Source of the DNA: Stenotrophomonas beteli
GTDB lineage: Bacteria; Pseudomonadota; Gammaproteobacteria; Xanthomonadales; Xanthomonadaceae
Length of the DNA stretch: 32,911 bases
Direction: 5' to 3'
Assembly (NCBI RefSeq): GCF_001431665.1
Contig: NZ_LLXV01000073.1
Location: 1-32,911 of the forward strand
Shown: positions 17,447 through 25,583 of the stretch, piece by piece
Numbering within the stretch: the stretch's first letter is position 1
Layout of the letters: each line of letters opens with the position of its first letter
Notes under the pieces: generated by a model
The model's input: only the letters and a program-made list of their open reading frames with translations
Told to the model about the DNA's origin: nothing
The model's database searches: none
Made by a program: the position numbers and the translations under genes

Positions 17447-17686
17447 TCAGTCGCCGTGCGAAAGGATCTGGAAGCCGCGATGCAGTTCCGCATCGCGGGC
17501 TTTCTCGAAGGCATGGCAGGCATCGTCGGCCTGCAGGAACAGCTCGCGCCGCAGCTGCGAGCGGCCACCGACGCGGCCGCTCTCGCGCAGCAGCTCCCAG
17601 CCGCCGAACAGGTCCGGCTGCAGGCTCAGGCGCAGGAAGCGCGGTGCCTGCGCACCGGCGTCGGGATGTTGCAGGTAGACGTGCAT
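17447..17686 (-). CDS. WGR-domain mini-protein
   Basis: This 79-residue protein consists almost entirely of a WGR-like domain: beta strands around [21 protein letters not shown], the W30...G37-R38 signature, then a helical [19 protein letters not shown] segment. WGR domains are found fused to PARPs, MolR-type regulators and nucleic-acid enzymes, and are thought to bind nucleic acid ends. Free-standing copies in bacteria have no assigned role. The ATG at 17686 is chosen because the domain begins there. Longer readings run into the SMAG repeat upstream. It is 34 bases ahead of hemE, so it likely shares that transcript. Confidence 0.75.
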   Translation of the reverse strand: MHVYLQHPDAGAQAPRFLRLSLQPDLFGGWELLRESGRVGGRSQLRRELFLQADDACHAFEKARDAELHRGFQILSHGD

Positions 17687-17722
17687 GGCGCCGATTGTAT
17701 CGCCCCGGGGCGGCACGGACCT

Positions 17723-17746
17723 GTAGAGCCGAGCCCACGCTCGGCT
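17723..17746 (+). repeat. SMAG-type palindromic unit
   Basis: It has a GTAG head and an AGCCGAGC/GCTCGGCT stem with a CCA-type loop. It sits upstream of the WGR gene. Confidence 0.85.
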
Positions 17747-17771
17747 GCGCTTCATGCCGCGGCACAATCCG

Positions 17772-17794
17772 TTAGCGCCGGGCCATGCCCGGCG
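17772..17794 (+). repeat. Degenerate SMAG-type unit
   Basis: It has a TTAG head (one change from GTAG) and a perfect CGCCGGGC-CAT-GCCCGGCG stem (17776-17794). It is in the same orientation as the unit at 17723, between aroB and the WGR gene. Confidence 0.7.
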
Positions 17795-17806
17795 AACGCG
17801 GAAAGG

Positions 17807-18919
17807 TCAGCCCGCGCCCAGCACCTTCAGCACCGCCGCCTCATCCACATCCGGCACCACTTCGGCGCGGCCCATGCCACGCCACAGCACCAGGCGCAGG
17901 CGGCCGGCCACGTTCTTCTTGTCCAGCCGCATGCGGCCGAGCAGGGCCTGCGGGTCCAGCCCGGCCGGGATCGCCACCGGCAGGCCGAGATGTTCCAGCA
18001 GCGCCTGCAGGCGGGCGCGGTCGGCATCCTTGGCCAGGCCGAGGTCGGTGGACAGCGTTGCGGCCAGCACCATGCCGACCGCTACGGCTTCGCCGTGGTT
18101 CAGCGCATCGCGGCCCGGGGCCGAATAGCCCTGTTCGGTCTCGATGGCATGGCCGAAGGTGTGGCCGAGGTTGAGCAGTGCACGCTCGCCCTTCTCGAAC
18201 GGATCGCGCTCGACGATGGCGGCCTTGTGCCGGCAGCTGCGCGCGATGGCTTCGGAAAGCACCGCGTCCTCACCGGCCAGCAGCGCATCGGCATGCTGCT
18301 GCAGCCACTCGAAGAACACGGCATCGCCCAGTGCGCCGTACTTCACCACTTCGGCCAGGCCGGCACGCAGCTCGCGCGGCGGCAGGGTAGCCAGCACGCG
18401 GGTATCGGCGATCACCGCGCGCGGCGGATGGAAGGCGCCGACCAGGTTCTTGCCGGCCGGGATGTCGACCGCAGTCTTGCCGCCCACCGACGAATCGACC
18501 ATCGCCAGCAGCGTGGTCGGCAGCTGCACGCAGTCCACGCCGCGCATCCAGCAGGCCGCCGCGAACCCGGCCAGATCCCCGACCACGCCACCGCCGAGGG
18601 CGAACACGCAGGCATCGCGGGTGGCGCCGAGGGCCGCCAGTGCTTCGATCGCGCGCCCGAACTCGGCCAGGGTCTTGGACGCTTCACCGGCGGCGAGTAC
18701 GTGCTCGCCGATGACCAGGTCGGGGCGCGCGGCCAGCAGCGTGTGCTTCACCGTCGCCAGGTAGCGCGGGGCCACTTCGCTGTCGCTGAGCAGCAGCACG
18801 TGACGGCCGCGCACATGCGAGGCCAGCGCGGCGCCGTCGGCCAGCGCACCAGCGCCGATGGTGATGGAATAGGGGCGGTCGCCGCCAACGGCGACCTGCA
18901 GCAGGGCGGGGAAGGTCAT
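17807..18919 (-). CDS. aroB: 3-dehydroquinate synthase
   Basis: This 370-residue cytosolic enzyme carries out the second step of the shikimate pathway, DAHP to 3-dehydroquinate, using NAD and a divalent metal. Landmarks are the [11 protein letters not shown] nucleotide loop, [24 protein letters not shown], the metal-site segments (AEVVKYG...; [20 protein letters not shown]) and DKKN near the C-terminus. The start at 18919 gives an ATGA overlap with the aroK stop, a strong sign of coupled translation. Two SMAG units lie between its stop and the WGR-hemE pair. Confidence 0.96.
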   Translation of the reverse strand: MTFPALLQVAVGGDRPYSITIGAGALADGAALASHVRGRHVLLLSDSEVAPRYLATVKHTLLAARPDLVIGEHVLAAGEASKTLAEFGRAIEALAALGATRDACVFALGGGVVGDLAGFAAACWMRGVDCVQLPTTLLAMVDSSVGGKTAVDIPAGKNLVGAFHPPRAVIADTRVLATLPPRELRAGLAEVVKYGALGDAVFFEWLQQHADALLAGEDAVLSEAIARSCRHKAAIVERDPFEKGERALLNLGHTFGHAIETEQGYSAPGRDALNHGEAVAVGMVLAATLSTDLGLAKDADRARLQALLEHLGLPVAIPAGLDPQALLGRMRLDKKNVAGRLRLVLWRGMGRAEVVPDVDEAAVLKVLGAG

Positions 18920-19458
18920 GCAGTCAGGTCCTGGCGCTGCCATTGCGTGGCCAGCTTGACCACCAGCTGGGCGGTCGCATCGGCAGCGGTGTACGGGTCG
19001 GTATCAAGGGTGAGGTCGGCCAGCTCGCGGTAGAGCGGATCGCGGTGCGCGGCCAGGTCATGCAGCACCTGCTCGCGGTCCGGGCGTTGCAGCAGCGGCC
19101 GGCCCTTGTCGCGGGCCAGCCGTTCCAGTTGTGCGGTCACGCTGACCCGCAGATAGACCACGAAGCCGCGCCGGGCGATCAGGGCACGGTTGCCCGGATC
19201 GAGCACCGCGCCACCGCCGGTAGAGACCAGTTGGCCGCGGCCCTCCAGTACGCGGGCCAGGGCCTGGCGTTCATGGCTGCGGAAGCCGGCTTCGCCGGAG
19301 TGCTCGAAGATGGTCGGGATGCTGGCGCCGGCGGCATCGACGATGGCCTGGTCGACATCGACGAAGTCCAGCGTGAAGCGCTCGGCCAGGCGGCGGCCGA
19401 TGCAGGTTTTGCCGGCGCCCATCGGGCCGATCAGGATCAGGTTCGGAGCAGGATTCAT
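18916..19458 (-). CDS. aroK: Shikimate kinase
   Basis: This 180-residue P-loop kinase phosphorylates shikimate to shikimate 3-phosphate. Walker A is G11-PMGAGK-T18, the shikimate and magnesium-site Asp34 and Asp36 lie in FVDVD, GGGAVLD is the central glycine motif, and a lid arginine lies in KGRPLL. ATG 19458 is preferred over GTG 19476, since the P-loop is then about 10 residues from the start as in relatives. It overlaps aroB by 4 bases (ATGA) and heads the aroKB operon. The dodecin gene lies divergently 98 bases away. Confidence 0.95.
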   Translation of the reverse strand: MNPAPNLILIGPMGAGKTCIGRRLAERFTLDFVDVDQAIVDAAGASIPTIFEHSGEAGFRSHERQALARVLEGRGQLVSTGGGAVLDPGNRALIARRGFVVYLRVSVTAQLERLARDKGRPLLQRPDREQVLHDLAAHRDPLYRELADLTLDTDPYTAADATAQLVVKLATQWQRQDLTA

Positions 19459-19556
19459 GCCCTCTGATGCTAACACCTCCGTGCCCCGGCCTTTACGTTC
19501 TTCACGTCAGGGTAGGCGTTCCTGCGGGGTTTCCCGCGCCAGCCGGAGTACAGGCC

Positions 19557-19760
19557 ATGACGGTCGCCAAGGTCATCGAAATCACCGCCTCCTCGCCGAA
19601 AAGTGTCGAGGACGCCGTACGCAGCGGGTTGAAGAAGGTCTCCGAGACGGTCAAGGGCATCCAGGGCGCCTGGGTGAACGAGACCAAGGTGGTGACCAAC
19701 GGCAGCGGCGAGATCACCGAATGGCGGGTCAACCTGCGGGTGACCTTCCTGGTCGAATAA
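19557..19760 (+). CDS. Dodecin (small flavin-binding dodecamer)
   Basis: This 67-residue dodecin forms 12-subunit shells that store or buffer flavins. It has the family pattern VAKVIEITASSPKSVEDAV, the central IQGAWV with Trp39 (the residue that stacks on flavin), and the closing EWRVNLRVTFLVE strand. GGAG lies eight bases before ATG 19557. A longer in-frame ATG at 19467 lacks support. It is monocistronic, and its stop lies 6 bases from the end of the convergent kinase gene with no visible terminator between. Confidence 0.93.
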   Translation: MTVAKVIEITASSPKSVEDAVRSGLKKVSETVKGIQGAWVNETKVVTNGSGEITEWRVNLRVTFLVE

Positions 19761-19766
19761 GCGCGT

Positions 19767-20594
19767 TCAGCGCACCGCCTGCGCCTGGCGCTGGCCGTCC
19801 AGCACCACCACGTGGTCGGCCAGGGCCGGCAAGGCCTGCAGTGCCTGCCGGCTGACCCGCTCGTAGTACTGCACGAAGCGCTCCAGCTGCGGCCGGCTCA
19901 TGCCGTGCCGGCCCGGCTGCGCGGCCTGCAGGTTCTGCTCCTGCTGCCAGCGCCAGCGCGGTACCACCGAAAAATCCGGCGGCTGCAGGAACCACAGGCG
20001 GTTGCAGCGCTGCCACAGCGCCGGGTAGTCGCGGGCCAGTGCCTGGTTGCACCAGCGGCGCCAGCGGCCGTCGGCGTCGGCCTCGCGTTCCAGTGCGTTG
20101 AGCGGGCTGCCCAGCGCATCGTCGGCTTGCGCTGGCGTGCCCAGGAACCAGCCTTCGAACACCAGCAGGTCGAGCGGCCGTTCACTACGCGGCCACTGCG
20201 CTTCGGGCAGGCGCTCGTCGGCCAGCTTGTCGAAGCGGGGCAGGGCGAAGGGCTGCCGCGCGGCCACCGCGTCGAGCACGGTGTGGGCCAGCGGCAGGTC
20301 ATGGGTGCCCGGCGGGCCGCGGGTGATCAGCAGCGGATGCACCTGGCGGGCCAGCCGTTGACGCTGTGCACGGGTCAGGTAGACATCATCGATGGACAGC
20401 GTGGCAGCGTTCAGGCCGCGTGCCCGGGCGCGCGCCACCACCTGGGCGGCCAGCGTCGATTTGCCGCTCCCCTGCAGGCCGCTGATCGCCAATACTGGAA
20501 CTGCTGCGCCGCTGCCCATCGCATCGTCCAGCGCCTGTTCGGCCACTGTTTCGGGGAATCCTTTCACCTGGGGCATATACGCAGCAGCGGCCAT
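19767..20594 (-). CDS. D-glycerate 3-kinase-like P-loop kinase
   Basis: This protein of about 275 residues has a Walker A P-loop G39-LQGSGKS-T47, a LSIDDVYLT segment, RGPPGTHDLPL, FDKLADER and the DLLVFEGWFLG strand. This order matches the GLYK/Tda10 group of kinases, related to uridine and pantothenate kinases, which includes plant D-glycerate 3-kinase. D-glycerate is the likely substrate, but glycerate use is inferred. ATG 20594 was chosen, and a second ATG at 20576 is possible. Neither has a clear ribosome site. Only 40 bases separate it from divergent pdxH, so the two promoters must overlap the neighbouring 5' ends. Confidence 0.85.
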   Translation of the reverse strand: MAAAAYMPQVKGFPETVAEQALDDAMGSGAAVPVLAISGLQGSGKSTLAAQVVARARARGLNAATLSIDDVYLTRAQRQRLARQVHPLLITRGPPGTHDLPLAHTVLDAVAARQPFALPRFDKLADERLPEAQWPRSERPLDLLVFEGWFLGTPAQADDALGSPLNALEREADADGRWRRWCNQALARDYPALWQRCNRLWFLQPPDFSVVPRWRWQQEQNLQAAQPGRHGMSRPQLERFVQYYERVSRQALQALPALADHVVVLDGQRQAQAVR

Positions 20595-20634
20595 GCAGCC
20601 ACAATAGCCCAATCCGTGTGAGAAGAACGCAATC

Positions 20635-21234
20635 ATGAGCGACCTGTACGCCGAAGCCCTGTCCACGTTTACCGGCCTGTTCGAAGAGGCCAGGCAGAGC
20701 CGCGAGGTCGAGCCGAACGCGATGACCGTGGCCACTGCCGATACGCACGGCCGTCCTTCGGCGCGCACGGTGCTGCTGAAGGCGTTCGACGAGCGTGGTT
20801 TCGTGTTCTACACCCATCTGGACAGCCACAAGGGGCGGGAACTGCAGGCCAATCCGCAGGCCGCGCTGCTGTTCCTGTGGCGCAGCCTGCGCGAGGCCGG
20901 TATCCAGGTGCGCATCGAGGGATGTGTCGAGCAGGTCGCCGATGCCGAGGCCGACGCCTATTTCGCCAGCCGCCCGCGGATGAGCCAGATCGGCGCGTGG
21001 GCTTCGCAGCAGTCGAAGACGCTGGCGACGCGCGAGGAATTCGATGCACGCGTGGCCGAGATCGAAGCCCGCTTCGAAGGCAAGGACGTGCCGCGCCCGG
21101 AAGGCTGGAGCGGGCTGCGCGTGGTGCCGGACCGCATCGAGTTCTGGTACGGCGCGCAGTTCCGCCTGCATGAGCGCTGGTGCTATGAAGCCGGTGCAGA
21201 GGGGCGCTGGAGCAAGCGCCTGCTGTACCCGTAA
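20635..21234 (+). CDS. pdxH: Pyridoxamine 5'-phosphate oxidase
   Basis: This 199-residue FMN enzyme makes pyridoxal 5'-phosphate from the pyridoxine or pyridoxamine phosphate forms, in the synthesis and salvage of vitamin B6. Family landmarks are [57 protein letters not shown] and the C-terminal signature [13 protein letters not shown] (Tyr in place of the more common Gln). GAGAAG lies just before the ATG. The next gene starts 9 bases downstream, so they form a two-gene operon. Confidence 0.96.
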   Translation: MSDLYAEALSTFTGLFEEARQSREVEPNAMTVATADTHGRPSARTVLLKAFDERGFVFYTHLDSHKGRELQANPQAALLFLWRSLREAGIQVRIEGCVEQVADAEADAYFASRPRMSQIGAWASQQSKTLATREEFDARVAEIEARFEGKDVPRPEGWSGLRVVPDRIEFWYGAQFRLHERWCYEAGAEGRWSKRLLYP

Positions 21235-21243
21235 GGCCACCCG

Positions 21244-21603
21244 ATGCAACGCCTGCCGCTGTACCGCGTGGTGGTGTTCGTGCCGACTGCGGCACTGGAC
21301 GCGGTGAAGCAGGGCATCCTGGCAGCGGACGCGCTGGCGGCCGGCGACTACGAGCATGGCATGTGGTGGTCGGCGCCGGGGTTCGAGCAGTTCCGCCCGC
21401 GGGTGGGTGCGTCGCCCGTGCAGGGTGAGGCGGGCCGCACCGAAGTGGTCGACAGCGTGCGCCTGGAATTCTGCCTGCCGCGCGATCCGCAGCGGTTGCA
21501 GCGCATCTTCGAGCAGGGCATCGCGCCGCATCATCCGTGGCAGGTGCCGGTGGTGCAGGTGGAGGAGATCGAGCTGCTGTTGGCGGACGGGCTGCCGTTA
21601 TAG
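21244..21603 (+). CDS. CutA-fold / NIF3 C-terminal-like protein
   Basis: This 119-residue protein opens YRVVVFVPTAALDAVKQGILAA, followed by GDYEHGMWW, FRPRVGASPVQGEAG and HHPWQVPVVQVEEIELL. This is the layout of the YqfO/NIF3 insert-type, CutA-like domain found as a free-standing protein in proteobacteria. No enzyme activity is established for the group. It follows pdxH by 9 bases, with AAGG overlapping the pdxH stop, so it is co-translated. The stop TAG (21601-21603) is the TAG of a SMAG repeat with an ATAG head. Confidence 0.75.
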   Translation: MQRLPLYRVVVFVPTAALDAVKQGILAADALAAGDYEHGMWWSAPGFEQFRPRVGASPVQGEAGRTEVVDSVRLEFCLPRDPQRLQRIFEQGIAPHHPWQVPVVQVEEIELLLADGLPL

Positions 21604-21664
21604 AGCCGAGCCCATGCTCGGCTGATGTTTCCGCACAAGCAGCCGAGCATGGGCTCGGCTCTAC
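21600..21664. repeat. SMAG-type inverted dimer between convergent genes
   Basis: Units at 21600-21623 (ATAG head) and 21641-21664 (GTAG head on the minus strand) pair as reverse complements apart from the head base. Both flanking genes end inside it: the CutA-like stop is 21601-21603 and the prpR stop is 21661-21663. It can fold as one long stem and may serve as a shared terminator. Confidence 0.9.
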
Positions 21665-23244
21665 AGGCCTTCAGCGCGCAACCAGCGCCACAGGGTGGTG
21701 CGGGATACCCCCAGCGCCTGCGCCATGCCCTCGCGGTCATTGCGATGTTCCTGCAGCAGTGCTTCAAGCTGTGGACGCGGCGGCCGCTTGCCGTTGTTGT
21801 CCACCGGCAACGCCGCGACGCCCTCATTCACCAGCTCGGGTGCTAGCTGCAGCAGTCGCGTGGCATCAATCAGCCCTTCAGCCGGCTGCCAGTGGATGCG
21901 CAGGCGATCCACCAGATTGCGCAGTTCGCGCACGTTGCCTGGCCAACGTGCGGCGGTCAGCACCGCCCGTGCATCCTCACCCAGTGGCGCGTCGATGCCG
22001 CGCAGCTGGCGGAAGAAGTGCTGGGCCAGCAGCGGGATGTCACCGCGTCGCGCACGCAGCGGCGGCAGTGCGATGCGCAGCGCCGCCAACCGGTAGTAGA
22101 GATCGCGGCGGAAGCTGCCGGTCGCCGCGCGCTGCTCCAGCGATTGCAGGGTGGCGGCCACCACGCGCAGGTCGACCGGGGTCGGTTCGGTGGCGCCCAC
22201 GCGCAGCACTTCGCGTTCTTCCAGCACGCGCAGCAGGCGGGTCTGCAGCGGCAGCGGCAACTCGCCGATCTCATCCAGGAACAGGGTGCCGCCGTCAGCG
22301 GCCTCGACCAGGCCGACGCGTCCGCCACGCCGCGCACCGGTGAACGCGCCATCGCTGTAGCCGAACAGTTCGGCCTCCAGCAGCGATTCGCTGATCGCCC
22401 CGCAGTTCAGCGCGACAAAGCGACCACGCCGGCCACTGCCCGCATGCAGCTGGCGTGCGACCAGTTCCTTGCCGGTGCCGGTTTCGCCGGTGACCAGCAC
22501 GGTGCTGTCATGTGGTGCGTACAGCGCGATCTGCGCCCGCACCTGCGCCATTGCGTCGCTGTCCCCCAGCAGGTCGTGCGCATCGGTGCGCGGTGCGGCG
22601 CGGCGGCGCCGAACGCGGGGGCTGCCGCCGGAGCGGGCCAGGGTCTGGGTCAGTTCCAGCGCGTGCTCGAACGCCTGCCGCACCGAGTCGGCCGAGTACA
22701 GCAGCACGCCGGGCAGGCCGGCCTGTTCGGCGTGGTCGATGGCCATGCCGGTGCCGACGATCACCTTGATGCCGTTGGCGCGCAGGTCGGCGATGCAGTC
22801 GCGCGCGTCCTCGCGGGTGACGAAGCGGCGATGCTCGATATCCAGGCCGAAACTCTGCTGGAAGTTGCTGAACACCGGCACGTCGCTGGCGTGGGTGACC
22901 AGGCCGATGCGGCTGGCGATGCGGCGGGCGCGGGCCAGCGCCTCCATCAGGTCGAAGCCGTTGGCCTGGATCGGCACCAGCGGCAGTTCCAGCCGGCTGC
23001 GCAGCCAGGCGGCGTTGGAGCCACCGGCGATCACCACGTCGCAATGCTCGCGGCGCAGGCGCTGGCCGATCACCTCCACCGCCTCCTCGAAGCCAAGGTT
23101 GATCTGCTCGATGCGCGCGCGGCGGTCGAATTCGGGAATGACATCGCCGAGCAGGCCGGTCAGGCGCGAGACGCTGACCGTCCAGATCACCGGGCGGCCC
23201 GGGTCGGCATCGGCGTGGCGCAGCGGGGAGCGGGGCAGGTACAT
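21661..23244 (-). CDS. prpR: Propionate catabolism regulator, sigma-54 activator
   Basis: This protein of about 527 residues (539 if started at ATG 23280) activates the methylcitrate operon. The N-terminal PrpR sensor domain (about 15-190; [29 protein letters not shown]) is thought to bind 2-methylcitrate. The AAA+ core has Walker A GETGTGKE (about 253-260), the sigma-54 contact motif GAFTGA (299-304) and FLDEIGELP. The C-terminal Fis-type helix-turn-helix is [22 protein letters not shown] 23244 was chosen because ATG 23280 lies inside an operator-like palindrome. Neither has a ribosome site. It is divergent from prpB and likely regulates itself through the shared region. Its stop codon comes from a SMAG repeat. 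Confidence 0.93.
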   Translation of the reverse strand: MYLPRSPLRHADADPGRPVIWTVSVSRLTGLLGDVIPEFDRRARIEQINLGFEEAVEVIGQRLRREHCDVVIAGGSNAAWLRSRLELPLVPIQANGFDLMEALARARRIASRIGLVTHASDVPVFSNFQQSFGLDIEHRRFVTREDARDCIADLRANGIKVIVGTGMAIDHAEQAGLPGVLLYSADSVRQAFEHALELTQTLARSGGSPRVRRRRAAPRTDAHDLLGDSDAMAQVRAQIALYAPHDSTVLVTGETGTGKELVARQLHAGSGRRGRFVALNCGAISESLLEAELFGYSDGAFTGARRGGRVGLVEAADGGTLFLDEIGELPLPLQTRLLRVLEEREVLRVGATEPTPVDLRVVAATLQSLEQRAATGSFRRDLYYRLAALRIALPPLRARRGDIPLLAQHFFRQLRGIDAPLGEDARAVLTAARWPGNVRELRNLVDRLRIHWQPAEGLIDATRLLQLAPELVNEGVAALPVDNNGKRPPRPQLEALLQEHRNDREGMAQALGVSRTTLWRWLRAEGL

Positions 23245-23264
23245 GACGGCAGGAAGGAGGGGTG

Positions 23265-23305
23265 ATGTTTCATGATACATCTGTTTCAGTGTTTCATATG
23301 TTTCA
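23265..23305. promoter_or_regulatory. Four TGTTTCA repeats: probable PrpR enhancer sites
   Basis: TGTTTCA occurs at 23266, 23282, 23290 and 23299. The first pairs with TGATACA (23273-23279) in a near-palindrome, 23265-23280. The array lies about 45-110 bases upstream of the sigma-54 promoter of prpB, where an activator's upstream sites are expected. Binding by PrpR is inferred from position. Confidence 0.7.
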
Positions 23306-23348
23306 GCATTGGCCCTCGGTCATTCCCGTGAAATCAACGGCTTGCAGC

Positions 23349-23365
23349 TTGGCATGGTGCTTGCG
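23349..23365 (+). promoter_or_regulatory. Sigma-54 (-24/-12) promoter of the prpBC-acnD operon
   Basis: TTGGCATGGTGCTTGCG matches the sigma-54 consensus, with GG at 23351-23352, GC at 23363-23364 and exactly 10 bases between them. Transcription should begin near 23376, about 23 bases before the prpB ATG. This agrees with the GAFTGA motif in PrpR and rules out a prpB start at 23309. Confidence 0.85.
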
Positions 23366-23398
23366 CCTCCCTATCCGTTCTCCAACCTGGATTGCCGC

Positions 23399-24292
23399 AT
23401 GACCGCCTCCACTCCTTCTTCCGCCGGTGCCCGCTTCCGTGAGGCGCTGGCTGCCGAATCGCCGCTGCAGGTGATCGGCGCGATCAACGCCAACCACGCC
23501 CTGCTGGCCAAGCGCGCAGGGTTCCGCGCCATCTACCTGTCTGGTGGCGGTGTCGCTGCCGGTTCGCTGGGCCTGCCGGACCTGGGCATCAACACCCTGG
23601 AAGACGTGCTGGTGGACGTGCGCCGCATCACCGATGTCTGCGACCTGCCGTTGATGGTCGACATCGACACCGGCTTCGGCCCGAGCGCGTTCAACATCGC
23701 GCGCACCGTGAAGTCGCTGATCAAGGCCGGCGCGGCCGCCTGCCACATCGAAGACCAGGTCGGCGCCAAGCGCTGCGGTCACCGCCCGGGCAAGGAGATC
23801 GTCTCGCAGGGTGAAATGGTTGACCGCGTAAAGGCCGCTGCCGATGCCAAGACCGACCCGGACTTCTTCCTGATCGCACGCACCGACGCCATCCAGGTGG
23901 ACGGCGTGGACAAGGCCATCGAGCGCGCCATTGCCTGTGTCGAGGCCGGTGCCGACGGCATCTTCGCCGAGGCGGCCTACGATCTGGACACCTACCGCCG
24001 CTTCGTCGACGCGGTGAAGGTGCCGGTGCTGGCCAACATCACCGAGTTCGGTGCCACCCCGCTGTTCAGTCGCGATGAACTGGCCTCGGCCGGCGTTGCC
24101 ATCCAGCTGTTCCCGCTGTCGGCCTTCCGCGCCGCCAACAAGGCGGCCGAGAACGTCTACCAGGCGGTGCGCCGCGATGGCCACCAGCGCAACGTGGTGG
24201 AGACCATGCAGACCCGCGAGGAACTCTACGACCGCATCGGCTACCACGCCTTCGAGCAGCAGCTCGATGCACTGTTCGCCGCCAAGAAATAA
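23399..24292 (+). CDS. prpB: 2-methylisocitrate lyase
   Basis: This 297-residue cytosolic enzyme splits 2-methylisocitrate into pyruvate and succinate, the last step of the methylcitrate cycle. It belongs to the isocitrate lyase/PEP mutase superfamily. The catalytic loop [13 protein letters not shown] carries Cys126, and the metal-site segments [15 protein letters not shown] and LIARTDA are intact. The start at 23399 lies after the predicted sigma-54 start site, and the length matches the family (about 295). An upstream ATG at 23309 falls before that promoter. It is the first gene of the prp operon. Confidence 0.96.
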   Translation: MTASTPSSAGARFREALAAESPLQVIGAINANHALLAKRAGFRAIYLSGGGVAAGSLGLPDLGINTLEDVLVDVRRITDVCDLPLMVDIDTGFGPSAFNIARTVKSLIKAGAAACHIEDQVGAKRCGHRPGKEIVSQGEMVDRVKAAADAKTDPDFFLIARTDAIQVDGVDKAIERAIACVEAGADGIFAEAAYDLDTYRRFVDAVKVPVLANITEFGATPLFSRDELASAGVAIQLFPLSAFRAANKAAENVYQAVRRDGHQRNVVETMQTREELYDRIGYHAFEQQLDALFAAKK

Positions 24293-24328
24293 GCAGTACC
24301 CTGCACCATCAAGTTTTCGGAGGGAAAC

Positions 24329-25486
24329 ATGAACGATACGACCGCAACCCCGACCTTCAAGCCGAAGAAGTCCGTCGCCCTGTCCGGCACCGCTGCCGGC
24401 AACACCGCGCTGTGCAGCGTGGGCCGCAGTGGCAACGACCTGCACTACCGCGGCTACGACATCCTGGACCTGGCCAACACCAGCGAGTTCGAGGAAATCG
24501 CCTACCTGCTGGTGCACGGCAAGCTGCCGACCCGCGCCGAGCTGGTCTCGTACAAGGCCAAGCTGAAGTCGCTGCGTGGCATCCCGGCGGCAGTGAAGGC
24601 CGCGCTGGAAGAGCTGCCGCCGTCGGCGCATCCGATGGACGTGATGCGCACCGGCGTGTCCGTGCTTGGCTGCGTGGCGCCGGAGAAGGATGACCACAAC
24701 CATCCGGGCGCGCGCGACATCGCCGACAAGCTGATGGCCTGCCTCGGTTCGATGCTGCTGTACTGGTACCACTGGAGCCACAACGGCCGCGCCATCGACG
24801 TGGAAACCGACGATGACTCGATCGGTGGCCACTTCCTGCACCTGCTGCACGGCGAGAAGCCGCAGGACTCGTGGGTGAAGGCGATGCACACCTCGCTGAT
24901 CCTGTACGCCGAACACGAGTTCAACGCCTCGACCTTCACCTGCCGCGTCATCGCCGGTACCGGCAGCGACATGTACAGCGCGATCTGCGGTGGCATCGGT
25001 GCGCTGCGTGGCCCGAAGCATGGCGGCGCCAACGAAGTGGCGTTCGAAGTGCAGAAGCGCTACGACAATCCCGATGAGGCCGAGGAAGACATCAAGGCCC
25101 GCGTCGAGCGCAAGGAAGTGGTGATCGGTTTCGGCCACCCGGTCTACACGGTCTCCGATCCGCGCAACAAGGTGATCAAGGACGTGGCCCGCGAGCTGTC
25201 CGAAGAGCAGTCGAGCATGAAGATGTACGACATCGCCGAGCGCCTGGAATCGGTGATGTGGGACATCAAGAAGATGTTCCCGAACCTGGACTGGTTCAGC
25301 GCCGTCAGCTACCACATGATGGGCGTGCCGACCGCGATGTTCACTCCCCTGTTCGTGATCGCGCGCACCGCCGGCTGGAGCGCGCACATCATCGAGCAGC
25401 GCATCGACGGCAAGATCATCCGCCCGAGCGCCAACTACATCGGTCCGGAAGACCGCGACTTCGTCGCCATCGACAAGCGCGTCTGA
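24329..25486 (+). CDS. prpC: 2-methylcitrate synthase
   Basis: This 385-residue enzyme joins propionyl-CoA and oxaloacetate to give 2-methylcitrate. It is a small citrate synthase-type protein with the catalytic residues in place: His231 (GPKHGGANE), His270 (GFGHPVY) and Asp321 ([14 protein letters not shown]). The C-terminal [16 protein letters not shown] is typical of PrpC. GGAGGG lies just before the ATG, and the gap to prpB is 36 bases. It is the second gene of the operon. Confidence 0.96.
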   Translation: MNDTTATPTFKPKKSVALSGTAAGNTALCSVGRSGNDLHYRGYDILDLANTSEFEEIAYLLVHGKLPTRAELVSYKAKLKSLRGIPAAVKAALEELPPSAHPMDVMRTGVSVLGCVAPEKDDHNHPGARDIADKLMACLGSMLLYWYHWSHNGRAIDVETDDDSIGGHFLHLLHGEKPQDSWVKAMHTSLILYAEHEFNASTFTCRVIAGTGSDMYSAICGGIGALRGPKHGGANEVAFEVQKRYDNPDEAEEDIKARVERKEVVIGFGHPVYTVSDPRNKVIKDVARELSEEQSSMKMYDIAERLESVMWDIKKMFPNLDWFSAVSYHMMGVPTAMFTPLFVIARTAGWSAHIIEQRIDGKIIRPSANYIGPEDRDFVAIDKRV

Positions 25487-25504
25487 TCCCCCTGCTGTCC
25501 CCAT

Positions 25505-25527
25505 CCGGCCGGCCCTGTGCCGGCCGG
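25505..25527 (+). terminator. GC-rich hairpin between prpC and acnD
   Basis: CCGGCCGGC (25505-25513) and GCCGGCCGG (25519-25527) form a perfect 9-bp stem with a CCTGT loop. A weak T-run (CTTTC) follows several bases later. It may attenuate transcription or stabilise the prpBC part of the message rather than stop transcription. Confidence 0.45.
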
Positions 25528-25583
25528 GTGCTTTCGCCGCCGCATTGCCGGCACCCGGCCCGCCCCAAGTACTCCGCCAGCCC

